This document shows, piece after piece, positions 34,366 to 46,473 of a stretch of 64,000 nt of DNA. The position numbers were made by a program, and so were the translations under genes. Position 1 is the stretch's first letter. Every line of letters starts with the position of its first letter. Source of the DNA: Actinomucor elegans (lineage: Eukaryota > Mucoromycota > Mucoromycetes > Mucorales > Mucoraceae); contig JAMSLZ010000005.1 of assembly GCA_026027325.1 (NCBI GenBank), forward strand, positions 1,302,001 through 1,366,000, written 5' to 3'. The notes under the pieces were generated by a model that had not been told where the DNA came from, did not search any database, and saw only the letters and a list, made by a program, of their open reading frames with translations.

Positions 34366-37006
34366 CAAGATTTTCCCATCAAACTTGGTTTCTCTAATTT
34401 TGATAGCGCTGCCACTTCCAGTATTACGATTCTTGCATCCTCACTGCATGGACAGGCCTGTAAAGCGTATTTGCTCTGTTATTTAGTAAATGGCTCTCCA
34501 TCGGACATACTACAGTCAAAAAACTTCAAAAGTATCACTGAGTTTTGCATTCTGTGTCTTTTGCATAAACTTTTGTTCTTACTGCTTGAGCTAGAAGCCT
34601 ATCTCGGATATAATATCTAATACCTTTACAAAACCACACAGCTCTTATAAATATATAAAAAAGACATGTTTATTGGAAACATAATTTTTCATTCAATATA
34701 ATAACTTCAGCCCTGTGTGTCTCATTTAATTTGAATATATATAAAAAGTAGTTATTATCGATTTCTTCCTTTTTTCATCATTGTGCCAGTATAGATGTAT
34801 GATATGAAAGATAGGACATTACATTGTTAATCACAATTACCACTAATTTTATTACTATTGCATTAGTTGGTATGTCTGATAGCGCTAGGATAGCATCAAT
34901 TTCATCCGACATGAACAAAGCGCAGAAAGAAAAGAGTATAGCTATTTCCACTTGATGGATCTATTTCCAAATTCTTATGAGGCCCATATATTGTCCTGGT
35001 ATGGTTGTCGTACTGTCATTTGATGCTCTAGTCAATTTAATCAAGAGAATATGTAAGGGTATTCCATACAAGGATACCTGTCTATAGCCTGGCGCAAGAT
35101 ATCTCATCGGCTATGATCCAAGCAAAGAATCCGATGAAGATATTGGACCTAATTTTTGAGAGAGAACCGCTTGACAAGATGAAGACAACAGTGGCTCAGT
35201 AAACTCCTATGTTTACATATATAAAGTATTTCGTGTAGGAAATACGCGATTGCTAAAGATATGGTTTCCAAAGCACTGTCTGAAAAAATGATGGAAGGAT
35301 CTTTTAAAATATATACTCTATCAGATAAAAGGTATATCAATGATCCTACTTTTAGTAGGATATATCCCATGAAAAGTAACAAGTGTTGTTTATTTGATGC
35401 AGTGCAGTATGTTTCAACAATATTCATATTTTGTATGCATTTACAAATATTGATACAGTGCACACAACGGACGTTTTATCAGTGTACACGTTATATATTA
35501 CTCTGTTTTGTAATCGATGTGGCATTCAATCCAGCCTGTCATTGTCAACCAGCTATATGTATACCCAGAAAATAATTGAACATCTATCAAAAAATTTCCA
35601 GTGGACTACCATACCCGGAATTGCGCTTCCATATCTACGAATATTTGGAAGATTACAATAACTGGGAGAATACACTAATAATCGTTCTTTTGAGGATTCC
35701 TATAAACTTAATGCTTGCTTCACTGATTTACACCAACTAAGATGACGCATTGCTATTGTTATTAAGCGCTATTCATATCTTTGCCGCTATGTTCGCAGCC
35801 TATTTTGAGTGCGTCTTGACAGGAATTCTTATACCAACGCCTCTAGGATGTTTATTGATTATATTGTTTTTTTCTTTTTTTAAATACAATAAATGAACAA
35901 AAGTACCCAAGTGATGTAAATTGGCTACTTCGTTTCTAAATATTACCAATGCCTACAAAACCAAGTATTTCTTTCTCGTAGTTATATAATGTATTGCTTC
36001 AAGGAATCCGAAATGAATCAAATTATTAAACATACATTAATAAAATATATAATGTTTAATGTAGTTTGATTTCATACATACTTTTGATAGATACTGATTA
36101 GTACGCCATATTGAATTTTCTGGAGTATGATGAAAGCAATAAACATAAATCCTGACTTTGTGTTCTTAATAGAAGCTGTAGATAATTCTATTTTCTTTTA
36201 AACCACTTTAGCTGTGTTAGGAAATAAAAGGAACCGCTTTATTTCAGAGAATGAAATGTTGTATCATTAGAATTCCCTGGTTCAATTTCACATTAATATA
36301 CAGATATGAAAGTTTATGCATTATAGAGAAAATAGTTATACCTAAGTATTCTTCAATTTTTGAACTGATATATCTGTTCATCATTGATTTAGATATGATT
36401 TAAGTAACCCGATGAATTTGTCAACAGAGCCACGGATCACATACTTCAATTACCGCTAGGCAGCACAACAGCTAAGGTTTAACTGATCATTGATTATTAT
36501 TCAGTAAATTTAGGTACAAAACATAGTAATGACAACATCAGAGAAAGAGAGTACAAATATTGTTTTTATGTTATAAAGATCAAAACTAATTATTGACTGA
36601 AAGAGATTGATAAGCAATGGAGAGACAAATCATGAACCGGAAGCCAAAAGCACTTCAAATTTGGAACTACCTACTTCCTTACTACTTCTGTTTTTAACGT
36701 TATATGTTTGTGTTCTAAAGATTAAATTTTTTTTTATATATATTTCCTGGGATACAAACCTTAGCCACCGGTTTTCATGTATCTAGAAGAAATTGTATGA
36801 TTTAAACGGTCTTGTCAAGACTACTACCACGACAGCAGCAGCAAGCAACAGCAGATTCTTGTTAGATCTCAGTTAACCAACGAAACTAATTCTCAATATA
36901 TCAATTTCAATCAACATTTTGTGAACGCAATCAAATATAGAATACTATGGAGATTACAACGCGCGAAACAGTATGTATAGGTTAGAGTAAAGCTTTCGTT
37001 GGCTTG

Positions 37007-37357
37007 ACAGTATCAAAGATCAAGGTTCAAACAGTTTTTTATTTAAATAAAGCTATTCTGTCTATGGCCGTGCTTCGGGCAACACATATAAAAAGCGTAA
37101 TTGATGGATTCTACCATTACTGTATAATTGGATGCTTGCGAGTCAATACAAGTGACATCGAGTCACTTTTGCTTCTGCGGTATAACCTGAAAAATTTATA
37201 CCCAAAAATTAATGAATTCTGTAAATCGAACAAAAGATGCTTGTTACTCAAATCTAATCTCTTAGTTGTGCTGAATAATACAGTATACGCTCAATCAATG
37301 ACCATCGAGAAATTATCTGATTATGAAGCACCTTCTGTTGATGCTGCTATGTACTGA
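37007..37357 (+). CDS. isolated open frame, unrecognized, weak
   Basis: An open frame of about 116 residues that follows a CTTGACAG acceptor-like site and ends at TGA 37355-37357. The sequence has mixed hydrophobic and charged residues (e.g. SDIESLLLLRYNLKNLYPKI) and a reasonable composition for a protein, but no ATG at a suitable place; an upstream ATG at about 36946 can be joined only through a very short or out-of-frame intron. I do not recognize it. It may be a decayed gene, an orphan or chance. Confidence 0.2.
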   Translation, partial: TVSKIKVQTVFYLNKAILSMAVLRATHIKSVIDGFYHYCIIGCLRVNTSDIESLLLLRYNLKNLYPKINEFCKSNKRCLLLKSNLLVVLNNTVYAQSMTIEKLSDYEAPSVDAAMY

Positions 37358-38155
37358 CTATTGATGAGGTGATGTTTATGATAACGTGTATAACACAAAT
37401 AAACATTTTTTAGGTTAATAGTGAGGGTCCTCAATTCCCAGTTTAGATATCTAAAGAGAAAACACCCGGTAATCTCAATGTTGTGCCAGATCAACTCTAA
37501 TTTAGTAGTGTCATGGTGTTTTTTTTTTTGAAAATTTCTCACCACATGAGATGTTCATATAGTTAATGCTTGCTATAGTATGATACAACCACATTTTATA
37601 CAAAAAGATGATAGTCTTGATATACAGCTATAATAGTCTTGAGTTTCGCTTATCTGAAAATTTCTCTAAATGAAGATTGAAACATTTCTGAGTATTAAAT
37701 CCGAAGATCAACATTTGATATGAAACCCTGAGACAATGATTTCGATATGATCGAATATATTTATATTCTAACATGGTGAAAGCGGTAGAAACTTATCGTT
37801 GAGACTAAATAAAATAGTAATCTGCCAAATTACTGATTTATACGCTATTTGGCTCAACTGGAATGTAAAAAAGAGCATCTTATGTCCGAGTACAAGGCGT
37901 TCATAAAGCTCAAATGGAACGACGGGAACACATAAAATGTGTACCTTGTCGGTTAGAAGTGACTATTTCTCAAAAATTTTTGCTTTCTATTGGCTAGTTT
38001 ATACGAAACATTTGACTATTAGGGTACACCGAAATGGGTACCTTACTAGTCTCAAAATTTTTGTTAGTCTTCTGTCATATAAATACCTCGGATCCTTTAC
38101 TTTTTTTTTTTTGCAGTATTCTTATCAAATCAAATACTCTTCTTTATAATATAGA

Positions 38156-39880
38156 ATGGCATCAAAGTCTTTTATATCCAGATCTTGCATTCTGCTATTG
38201 CTGATAGCAGTATTTTTAATCGCAACTATCAGCGCTCAAGAACATGCACACGAAGGTAAAAAAAAAAAAAAAAAAATCAATACAATATTTAACATTTACT
38301 AAATGGTTTTTCTTATATAGATGGTACAGTGCACAACCCAGCTAACGATCATCCTCAAGAGGAACATGCCCATGAAGAGCATGCTCATGGAGAACCCGCT
38401 CACGATCATGCTGCCGATGCAGTAGCTGGTAAGTCCTACTCAACTGTATATCAGAGATAGATGCTGACTCTTATTTTAATAGGCAGCACTGAAGCTGCTC
38501 ACGACCACGGCCACGACCACGCTGCCGACGCTGTAGCTGGTAAGTCCCGCTCAATTATATATTAGCTATGGATATTGACTCTTATTTTAATAGGCAGTGC
38601 TGAAGCTGCTCACGACCACGGCCACGACCACGCTGCCGACGCTGTAGCTGGTAAGTCCCGCTCAATTATATTTTAGCAATAGATATTGACTCTTATTTTA
38701 ATAGGCAGTGCTGAAGCTGCTCACGATCATGCCGCTGAAGAACATGCTGGTCACGCACACGCAATGGGCTGTGAAATCGAGCCTATGGCTGACTATAACA
38801 TGCCTTTAAGAATTGGCTCTTTATTTATTATTTTGGTCACCTCTTCAGTGGGTAAGTTAACAATAGCTGTGTGAATTGTTTTGAAATGCTAAACAATGAT
38901 ATTTTTTTTTAGGTATTTTTGCGCCAATTATCCTTTATCGTATCAAACCTTATAGAGAAGGTTCTATTCGCGACTGGGTACTGACTGCTGGTAAATTCTT
39001 TGGTACTGGTGTTATTCTTTCTACTGCTTTCATTCATATGCTTCCTGAAGCTCTCGAGCGATTCAGTGCTGAATGTATCGGTGAAGGCTGGCACTCTTAT
39101 CATGCTTTCGGTGGTCTTTTCTGTATGCTTGCTTCATTCTTCCTCCAAATCATTGAATTGGCTGCTCTTTCCAATTTGGACGCTATTGCAAAGAAAAACG
39201 CTGATGCTGCTGCCGCTGCCGCTGCTCTTGGAGCTTCAGGTGCAAACAGCGTCGATAAATCAGTCGATGATCACATTGTCAGCGAAAAGAGCCAAGTTGG
39301 TATTCCTCACCAAACTGATGTTAATCAGTACGAGCATAATCATACTGGAATCAATGAAGACGGACACGTTCATTCAGCTGGTTTCCTTGAACATGAACAG
39401 TCTGTTCGCAACATCGGTACCTTCATCTTGGAACTTGGTATCGTTATGCACTCCATCATCATTGGTATCACCCTTGGTACTGTCGGTAGCTCTGCTTTCC
39501 AAACATTACTGATTGCCTTGGTTTTCCATCAATTCTTTGAGGGTATTGCTCTTGGTACTCGTATCAATGATCTTCAATGTAAAAGCTGGAAGAAGCCTAT
39601 TTTCATGGGTCTTCTGTTCATTTTAATGACTCCTATTGGTGTTGCCATTGGTATTGGAATCAGATCTTCTCTTGATCCTCCTGCTGCTATCTTGGCTCAA
39701 GCTATCTTGGATTCTCTTTCTGCTGGTATTTTACTTTACAACGCTTATGTCTCTCTCATGAGTATCGAAATCAACCATAATGTTGGCTTCCGCAGATCCT
39801 CTATGAAGCGCAAAGTCTTTTGTTTCTTCTGTATGTACGTCGGTGCCGGTCTCATGTCTATCCTTGGTATGTGGGCATAA
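38156..39880 (+). CDS. ZIP-family zinc/iron transporter
   Basis: Six exons: 38156-38255, 38321-38428, 38483-38539, 38594-38650, 38705-38851 and 38913-39880, giving 478 residues. A signal peptide (ILLLLIAVFLIATISA) is followed by a His-rich extracellular domain (EEHAHEEHAHGEPAHDHAAD...). Eight membrane segments follow, with TAFIHMLPEALE (TM4) and VFHQFFEGIALG (TM5) supplying the metal-binding His/Glu of the ZIP family. An Ala/His-rich variable loop containing YEHNHTGINEDGHVHS lies between TM3 and TM4. Exons 3 and 4 encode near-identical 19-residue units (GS.EAAHDHGHDHAADAVA) and are separated by near-identical 54-nt introns, so the unit was tandemly duplicated. ZIP proteins import Zn or Fe into the cytosol; His-rich tails bind metal. 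A TATA-like box lies about 75 bases upstream. Confidence 0.95.
38429..38727 (+). repeat. 111-bp tandem intron+exon repeat inside ZIP gene
   Basis: Unit = 54-bp intron (GTAAGTCC...TTATTTTAATAG) plus 57-bp exon. Copies run 38429-38539 and 38540-38650; a third begins at 38651, with its intron intact and its exon diverging after about 23 bases. Copies 2 and 3 are almost the same; copy 1 has a few more changes. Each unit adds 57 coding bases in phase 1, so the frame is kept whatever the copy number. Confidence 0.92.
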
Positions 39881-40424
39881 TTAGCTCATGAAAATTATTT
39901 TTTATACTATACATTATCAGTGCACCGTTAGGTGTGTTTCTTATTATTCTTAGATTTATCTGTCTTATATCTTAATATTTCCTTTAACTCCTCTTGTTTC
40001 CTATTTGCCACCAACTGTGTTGGTGTCTAAAATTACTTCATTTCACTATCGTATTCATGTATTCGTATTACAATCATTCAAATAAACAAATTATATCATG
40101 TTTCTATCATAATTATATTATATCCATTATTTATTTTGACCGCAACAAAAACCCCTACACTTGAACCATCTTGAATCATAAAAAACGAGTCTTGTGTAGA
40201 ATCGATAGATTTTTAAACTACTAATTGAACGAAGGTTTTATTAAATGCTGTCTTTCTTTTAGAGCGTGAACCTTCAAGACAAAGCGGCATTTAACTGGGA
40301 TTGATAATAAGATTTAGAGTGTATGCAATGTATATAATATATTGTCAAGTATAATAGGTAGTATGCATTCATAGTGTTATGGTTACACAAAGCTTCTCAA
40401 AGATGCAACAGTTTATGTTCTTGG

Positions 40425-40640
40425 TTAAGAGCATTAGCCAAATGGGACATTTGACAGAAATCTATAGATTTGGTTTACTTGAAACATATGTAATCAGTAG
40501 CAAATAATTGTAATTCCATAGATACATGCATTTTTTTTTAAACCAAACAATAGTTCTACTAGTAAATGAAGCGTTTCATTCTGACTGCGTAAAGCTATCA
40601 GGCGAGATATTGGACTCGAATTTTCCATTGTCGCGAAGTA
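40425..40640 (-). repeat. two dispersed-repeat relics
   Basis: About 40425-40480 reads AAATGGGACATTTGACAGAA, and about 40535-40640 reads CAAACAATAGTTCTACTAGT followed by GTTTCATTCTGACTGCG. Both are in reverse orientation to the family consensus and strongly diverged. Confidence 0.4.
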
Positions 40641-40676
40641 GAGTTTATAAAAAAAATACATTGTAGATTATTTCGC

Positions 40677-40784
40677 ATGGACAAACAGCCAACTGCTTGT
40701 ACCAATGCCCTCTTTCAACGTATTAATGAGATAGAACATCGTCTCCAGGCTTTCCTTATTAATGCTGATTCAAAGTTACTTTAG
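40677..40784 (+). CDS. very short open frame, 35 aa, uncertain
   Basis: ATG to TAG encoding a 35-residue peptide with a coding-like composition: MDKQPTACTNALFQ, then RINEIEHRLQAFLINAD, a plausible amphipathic helix. No similarity is recognized. Its end overlaps by 3 bases the stop of the coding-like stretch on the other strand. It could be the first exon of a spliced gene or a relic. Confidence 0.2.
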   Translation: MDKQPTACTNALFQRINEIEHRLQAFLINADSKLL

Positions 40785-40910
40785 AGCTCCGATAATAGGT
40801 GTTACTTCTTCTCTTACGTTAAGGAAGATTCCTTCAAAAGCCCACTTGACGATTTCAAGAGGCGATGTTTCCTCTTCGACTGTCACAAGAACCTTATATG
40901 TAATTACGAC
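40776..40910 (-). pseudogene. coding-like terminal exon, orphan
   Basis: On the minus strand, an acceptor (CTTTAGTAG) at 40911 opens a 44-residue frame ending in TAA: YKVLVTVEEETSPLEIVKWA, then FEGIFLNVREEVTPIIGALK. It looks like the C-terminus of a real protein, faintly like the small dimerizing RNA-polymerase subunits of the Rpb11/AC19 type ('...V.T...SP.E....A...L'). No upstream exons with matching content were found within 700 bases. It may be a gene relic or an exon of a gene with a distant start. The family hint is weak. Confidence 0.3.
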
Positions 40911-42124
40911 CTACTAAAGTATAATAAACCAATTTTCAATCTCAATACAAGCAAAACGATTCTCAACTATATAAACAAAAACTGTATCATTTATGAGCGA
41001 GATCCAGTTTATCTGTAAAAGTGTATGCTTATGACAGATGTTTAATATAATACGTGATTAACAAATATAAGAGTGATAAGGGCTACCAATAGAATTAAAT
41101 AGTTTTTTTTTTATGGCTTCACTTATACATTATGGATTTAGATGTACAGAATAAAGTTAGGTTTACAAGTCTAGGGTAATGGTTTACGTTTGTTCACCTT
41201 TTTTCCGCTGTAGAAATGTCTAAGGACAAAGGTTCTTTTCGTCCATAAATTCTTCTTTCTTTACTACAATATCTTTGTCCAATTGGAATACATTATCATA
41301 ATAATTCATTGCAGGCATGTATTTTTTTTTTCAAAGTAGTAATATACCCTTGAACACATCCTTTTTTTCATTTTGGCAATTATAGGGTGTTTGACATTCT
41401 CATTTCATCGTTTCTTGACAGTTGTCGTTGCTCCTGTTCTCATTGCTTTTCGTATTCGCAGAAAATGCAACACAGAAAAGAGAACGCCTTCATCAGAATA
41501 TTTTGTAATTTCCACCACTCCAGCAATCAAAAATATGGAGCTGGAAAGAAAAGAGCTGCATTTCACATTTCGATGAGGTCAATGATGGTGAATTAATCCC
41601 AAGCTTCAGCATATATTAGCCATAAATCTTAGGACAAGTTATATGCTTATACTATAAAACATGTTTAGTTCTGGTAACAAGAAACACAGATTCTTTTCAA
41701 TTTTCCATGGCTTATCGATTCAGAATTAATCTCAAGTTTTAATTTATACAATGTAATCGTTTAATACTTGTTGAGTGAAATTGAGTTGCGCATCGAAATG
41801 TGTAAAAATCAAATCCTTATCCTGTTAACGATCAAAATATCATCAATAAAAAGTATTTGCTTGAGTATTTTTTGAAACGCATCTATAATTCGAGTAATTC
41901 ATATACTATAAAATGAACAAAAGAAAAGAAAAAAAGCGTCTTCAATATACTGAACGCGCAATATAAAGAGTATTTCCTGAGAATGCCTTGTTCTCCATAT
42001 AAAGGAAAACTTGGAGCAGTATGCAAACAATATACAAAGTCCCTTGGCTGTTAATTGTTATTTATACAATAAATGATCTCTTTGTTGGTATATACAGGAG
42101 TTTTATTCAGTGGTGAGTAATTGA

Positions 42125-45100
42125 TTAATCGTTATCATTAGCTTCGATTTCTGCAGGAGCAGGAGCAGTTACAAGGTTTGAGCTAACGTTACTTGCTGGC
42201 GTCTGCGGTTGTGATGAGGAGGACCTCTTTCCAGACGATGGACTTGTATTGGTAGGCGTTGAAGTTAATAAAGCAATCATATTTGGATTGATTGCTATAC
42301 TTTTTGTACAGTGGCTTGTCTTGTAAATACCAACCAATCGATCAGCAAGTTCAAACATGTTGTTTCTTAAACTGATAATGACAAATTGAGCATTCTTTGT
42401 TCGTTCTGCAATATAGTTGGCTACAATAGAAACGTTTCGGAAATCGAGAGCAGCGTCAATTTCATCCATGACATACAAAGGAGTTGGTTTAAAGTGATGC
42501 AATGCAAATACGAGAGCCAGAGAACTGAGAGTCTATGGTATTCACATTAGTTGATAGGTATAATGTCTGAAGTAAGTCTAATGTACCTTTTCACCACCTG
42601 ATAAGTTGGAAATATTTTTCCAACTTTTCTTGGGAGGCATAACACTAAATACAATACCCTCTGAAAATGGATCTAAACTATCGACCAGTTCAAGCTCTGC
42701 ATTACCGCCCATAGTAATCATCTAAACACTAAGGCGTAAGACATTTGCGGGTTTTGTCTGTTCCATATCAAGATTTACCTGATACATTTCTTTCAGCTTT
42801 TGAGAGATAATATTAAAGCCGCTCATGAATTCATCTAAACGCTTCTTACGGAGCGTTTCAACTTCATCTTTGACAGTATCTCGCTTAGTAGTGACAGCAT
42901 CAAGGTCTCCCTTTCTCTCATTATATTCTTTACGGCGGCGACGATACTCTTCAAGTACAGACAAGTTTGGCTTCGCGTTTTGTACAAAGGCTACCAGGAA
43001 ATAAGTCAACTAAAGGACTCCAATAAGTTTCTTTCAATATACATACTTTCAATTTCAGCAATCTCCATTTTGATTGCTTGCTTTGATTCTATCAGCTCTT
43101 TTAACTGTTCACCTTCATATTGTTGCAGCACCAATTCTGATTCTGGCTCTTCTCCAATACGCTGCAGTTCAAGTTTCGATCGTTGCTCTTCCCAATGACT
43201 GGCTTTCTTTTGGTTATCAACTAATGTCTTCTTGTAATCTTCAAGCTTATTTTTGATATCGACTTCTGATTGACGTAGCTTATTGATGGCTTCTGATCTT
43301 TCGTCCAGTTCTTTCTTGACTTCATGCATCTTGGTCTTTTTCACCTCCATAAGCTAATTATGTATAGAATTAGAATACAATGCATGATAGAGTACTATAA
43401 ATACGCACCTCTTTCGCTTCGGCTACTCTTGCTGCAATACTGGCCATAGCTTTGGTATGTTGTTTCAATTCGTCATCCAATTCCTTGAGATTCTGTTCAA
43501 ATTGTTCACTTTCCTTTTCAAATTTTACAATCGAAGCTTCCAACTTGACCAGATCTTTTTCTGCTTTGGTTTTAGCAACCATATTCTTAGTGATTCGATT
43601 ATTCATATTATCAATCTGCTTTCTAATATCATTGACGCAAATCTTCTGCACACGTAAATCGTTGCCACCAGCATCCATAATCTCTTCATGCAACGAACTA
43701 ATCGTTTCCTCAATCTCGACTGTCTTTTCTTTGAGTTCTGCCATTTCTTCCTTGAGCTGCTCTATCTTTTCCTTGATTTTAGCTTGATTTTCAACGTCTG
43801 CAGGGCTTGGTTGGGTCTGCGCTCTATCCATAATGGTTAAGCAAATGCATATGTTACTGGATCAATGCATACCTTAGTTCTACTAATCGACTATCCTCGT
43901 CTTCAAGCTGACTCTGCAAACTTGTAATATCCATTTGAAGTTTTTCAAGGGCGACTTCGAGCTTGGGCAAGTACTCTTTCTTTCTTCTCAAAGCTGTTTC
44001 CGTTGCACGCTTTTCATCAACTGCATTTCTATATTCTCGTTCACGATCGTCTCTCTCACGCTCAAGTTCTGCAACAGTTTCAGCACTAACTCCATCATCT
44101 TTGAACATAGAGCTCATAGCGCCACGTAATTGTCGATTTCCACCACCCGTCATTGCACCTGATTTCTCGATCAATTTACCATCCATTGTTACTACTCTCC
44201 AACGTTTGTGACCATAAGCAATTCTGTTCGCTTGTCGCATATCTTGTGCTACAAGTGTATCTTGCAATACGCTATAGAAAGCAGGCTTAAACATATCGTC
44301 CTTGGGTTCAACCAAATCAAATAACCGTGGTACGTCTTCTGGTGTTTCAATCTCGCGGATATTCTGATTACGTAGTTGATCAAGCACAGTGAATACAGCA
44401 CGACCCAGGTTGTTTTTTCTCAAATATTCAATACATGCTTGACCCGCCTCCACAGTTTCTACAACAATGTTATCCAAAGCAGGACAAGCAGTGGAGATGG
44501 CCACATCATAGCGATCATCGATCACGCCAAGACTTCCCAATCGATCATATATACCTTCAATTCGTCCAGAATCACGCATACGCAAGATGCTATCCAGGAC
44601 TTTACCTCGATTTTGAGACTGTTGCATAGATGCTCTTGCTTCATCAGCCTTTTGACGTGCAACATTCATACTGGCTCGTTTTGCTGCTTCTTTATCGGCA
44701 ATAGTAGTTAAAAAGCTCTCTAGTTCCTTGATTTCAATAGTGGCTTCTTTGATCTTCTTGGGCAAATCTTTGCTTTCTTTTTTCTTTAGCTTGATTGAGG
44801 CATTTAGTTTCGAAACTTGCTCTTCAGATTCTTCTACGGCCTTTGCTCCAGACGCAATTCGTTCAGCCAAGATTTCGCATTCTGACTTTTTGATGTCAAT
44901 AAGTTTTTGCTTTTCATTGATCTTTTCTGTCCAAGGTGCTAGTTTCTTCTGGTGCTCTTCTATCTGAGCTAAATAGCCATCGGTTTGGCCTTTCAATTCA
45001 GTATTGATGTCCTCGAGGACTTTTTCCTCCTCTTTCAATCTTTTTTCAAGTTCGACAATGTCCTTCTTACGGGTCTTTAACTCTTCTGTATTCTTTTTGA

Positions 45101-46473
45101 TGGATTCTTTGGCGGCTTCGCGGGCTTGTCGGTCAGCTTCCAGGGTAGCCCTACCTTTTTCTTGTCTACTGACCAAATATTCTCTTCGTTCACGCGTTTC
45201 AACTTCATCTTTTTCGATTTTGCTTTGTTCCTGGATAATCTTATTTGTATCCGCTTCAATAGCATTATATTCTCGAACAGTTTCTTGATAGATAGCGCTC
45301 ATTTCAGACTTTTCTGTCTCTAAAGTCTCAAACTTTTTGGCTTCTTCAGCTAGTTTGACATTGAGTTCTTCGATTGCTTGGCTAGCTACGCCAATATTTT
45401 GGTTTGCTTCACTGGAGTAGATTTGGTAGAGTTCATTCTTCTTTCGAACCAATTCATTTTCATTTTCTAAATAGTTTTCAGCCTCTGCTTTTTTGTCTTC
45501 CATGCCGTCCATTTCTCGGCTCACGTATTTGACTCGACTCAGCTTTTCAGCACGCTCTTCATTCAGTATTTCTAATCGAGCATTTGCCTCTTCGATAGGA
45601 TCTTTGTATTTTGACGTACCAATGATATCTTCTAAATACTCTAATAGACCATCATCATTTCCATCCTTCGCTTTAGCTTTCATTAAAGCGATCGATTCTA
45701 CTTCACCCTGAAGAATTAGAAAACGTTTATGATCCAAATCAATACCCCTTGCTTTTAAAAGTGTAGTAACTTCGGTAAAACTACTGGTTCTACCATTGAT
45801 GGCATATTTACTGGAATTGTTTCTACTGGCTTGGCGAGATACGACAAGTTGAGATCCAGCCTCGACAGTGAACTCGCCCGGCGCATCTCCGTCAACGATC
45901 TCTTGAAAGTGAATTTCTACCGAACAATGCTGACAGTTGGGATGCTTTGCTGAATTGTGAATGAGTTCTGATAGCTTTCCCTGTCTCATCTTGTTGGCTC
46001 GATAGCCGAACACGAACAATAACGCATCGATGACATTGGATTTGCCCGAGCCATTAGGGCCAACGACTAAAGAGAAAAGAAAGTAGATCAATATATATAT
46101 ATATCAAGTTTTCATGATAAAATATAGACAGTACTTGCACTAAAGGACTGAACAAGATATTAAAAAAATATATATATTAGATTTAAACGCGTCAGGTTAA
46201 TAGAATATTTACCTTGTGGAAAGGGCCTATCACTTGTCTACCAGCATAAGACTTGAAATTGTTTAATACCATCTTCTTCATAACGAGTCTCGGTTGCTTT
46301 TTCTTGGAATCGTCATTTGTTTCTTGGGAAGGTGGCGTTTCTGTTGAGGGTGCAAAAGAAACCTTGCGGTCAAACTTTTCAGGTGCAACTGGTTGACTCG
46401 AGCTTTCATGTTCTTCGTTCTCTTGTTCGTCAGGGTGAACAAGCCTCTTCTTTTTAGTAGGTGGCCTATCCAT
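42125..46473 (-). CDS. SMC4: condensin subunit Smc4
   Basis: Eight exons: 46473-46213, 46147-46135 (13 nt), 46066-43873, 43823-43409, 43353-43047, 42990-42779, 42721-42587 and 42532-42125, giving 1314 residues, the usual Smc4 size. An N-terminal disordered segment precedes VLNNFKSYAGRQVIGPFHKS and the Walker A GPNGSGKS at 94-101. Long coiled coils flank a hinge at roughly 590-720 (around IEGIYDRLGSLGVIDDRYDV). The ABC signature LSGGEK is at 1174-1179 and Walker B LYVMDEIDAALD at 1198-1209. FHKSFS and FVFGYRANKMRQGK identify Smc4 rather than Smc1-3. Smc4 pairs with Smc2 in condensin for mitotic chromosome compaction. Without the 13-nt exon the protein would lose SFSA and the frame. It shares a 199-bp divergent promoter with the F-BAR gene; ACGCGT lies in intron 1 at 46187-46192. 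Confidence 0.98.
46135..46147 (-). other. 13-nt microexon of SMC4
   Basis: Encodes SFSA plus one base of Ile and links the PFHK of exon 1 to IVGPNGSGKS of exon 3. It is bounded by TTCAG and GTACTG. Conserved protein sequence (FHKSFS.IVGPNGSGKS) demands it. Confidence 0.85.

Larger units (their letters stand above)
31218..38155. other. gene-poor region, 6.9 kb
   Basis: No gene could be supported in almost 7 kb. Open frames at 32567-32791, 33632-34009, 34276-34620, 35149-35575 and 37004-37357 are isolated, without recognizable motifs or consistent splice sites. Features seen: a perfect 20-bp tandem duplication at 33087-33126, a T-run at 33352-33367, a dispersed-repeat copy at 34285-34365, and TATA-like ATATAAATA near 38078 belonging to the ZIP gene. 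The sequence looks like old repeat-derived DNA. Confidence 0.5.
39881..42124. other. intergenic; possible relic exons
   Basis: Contains two minus-strand dispersed-repeat relics (about 40425-40480 and 40535-40640) and, at 40677-40910, two short coding-like stretches facing each other (see separate entries). 41373-41576 has an open frame with a hydrophobic segment, TVVVAPVLIAFRIRRK, after an acceptor-like TATAG, but no connectable upstream exon. The rest is AT-rich and empty. Confidence 0.4.

Noticed and set aside
35149..35661. Overlapping ~100-codon frames on both strands that hint at transposon-derived sequence
   Set aside because: No conserved catalytic motif of transposases or reverse transcriptases could be identified.
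46164..46176. TATATATA before exon 1 end of SMC4 as a second promoter
   Set aside because: It lies inside intron 1, and simple AT repeats are frequent in the introns here.
42725..46265. Numerous plus-strand frames opposite SMC4
   Set aside because: They are antisense shadows of the coiled-coil coding sequence.
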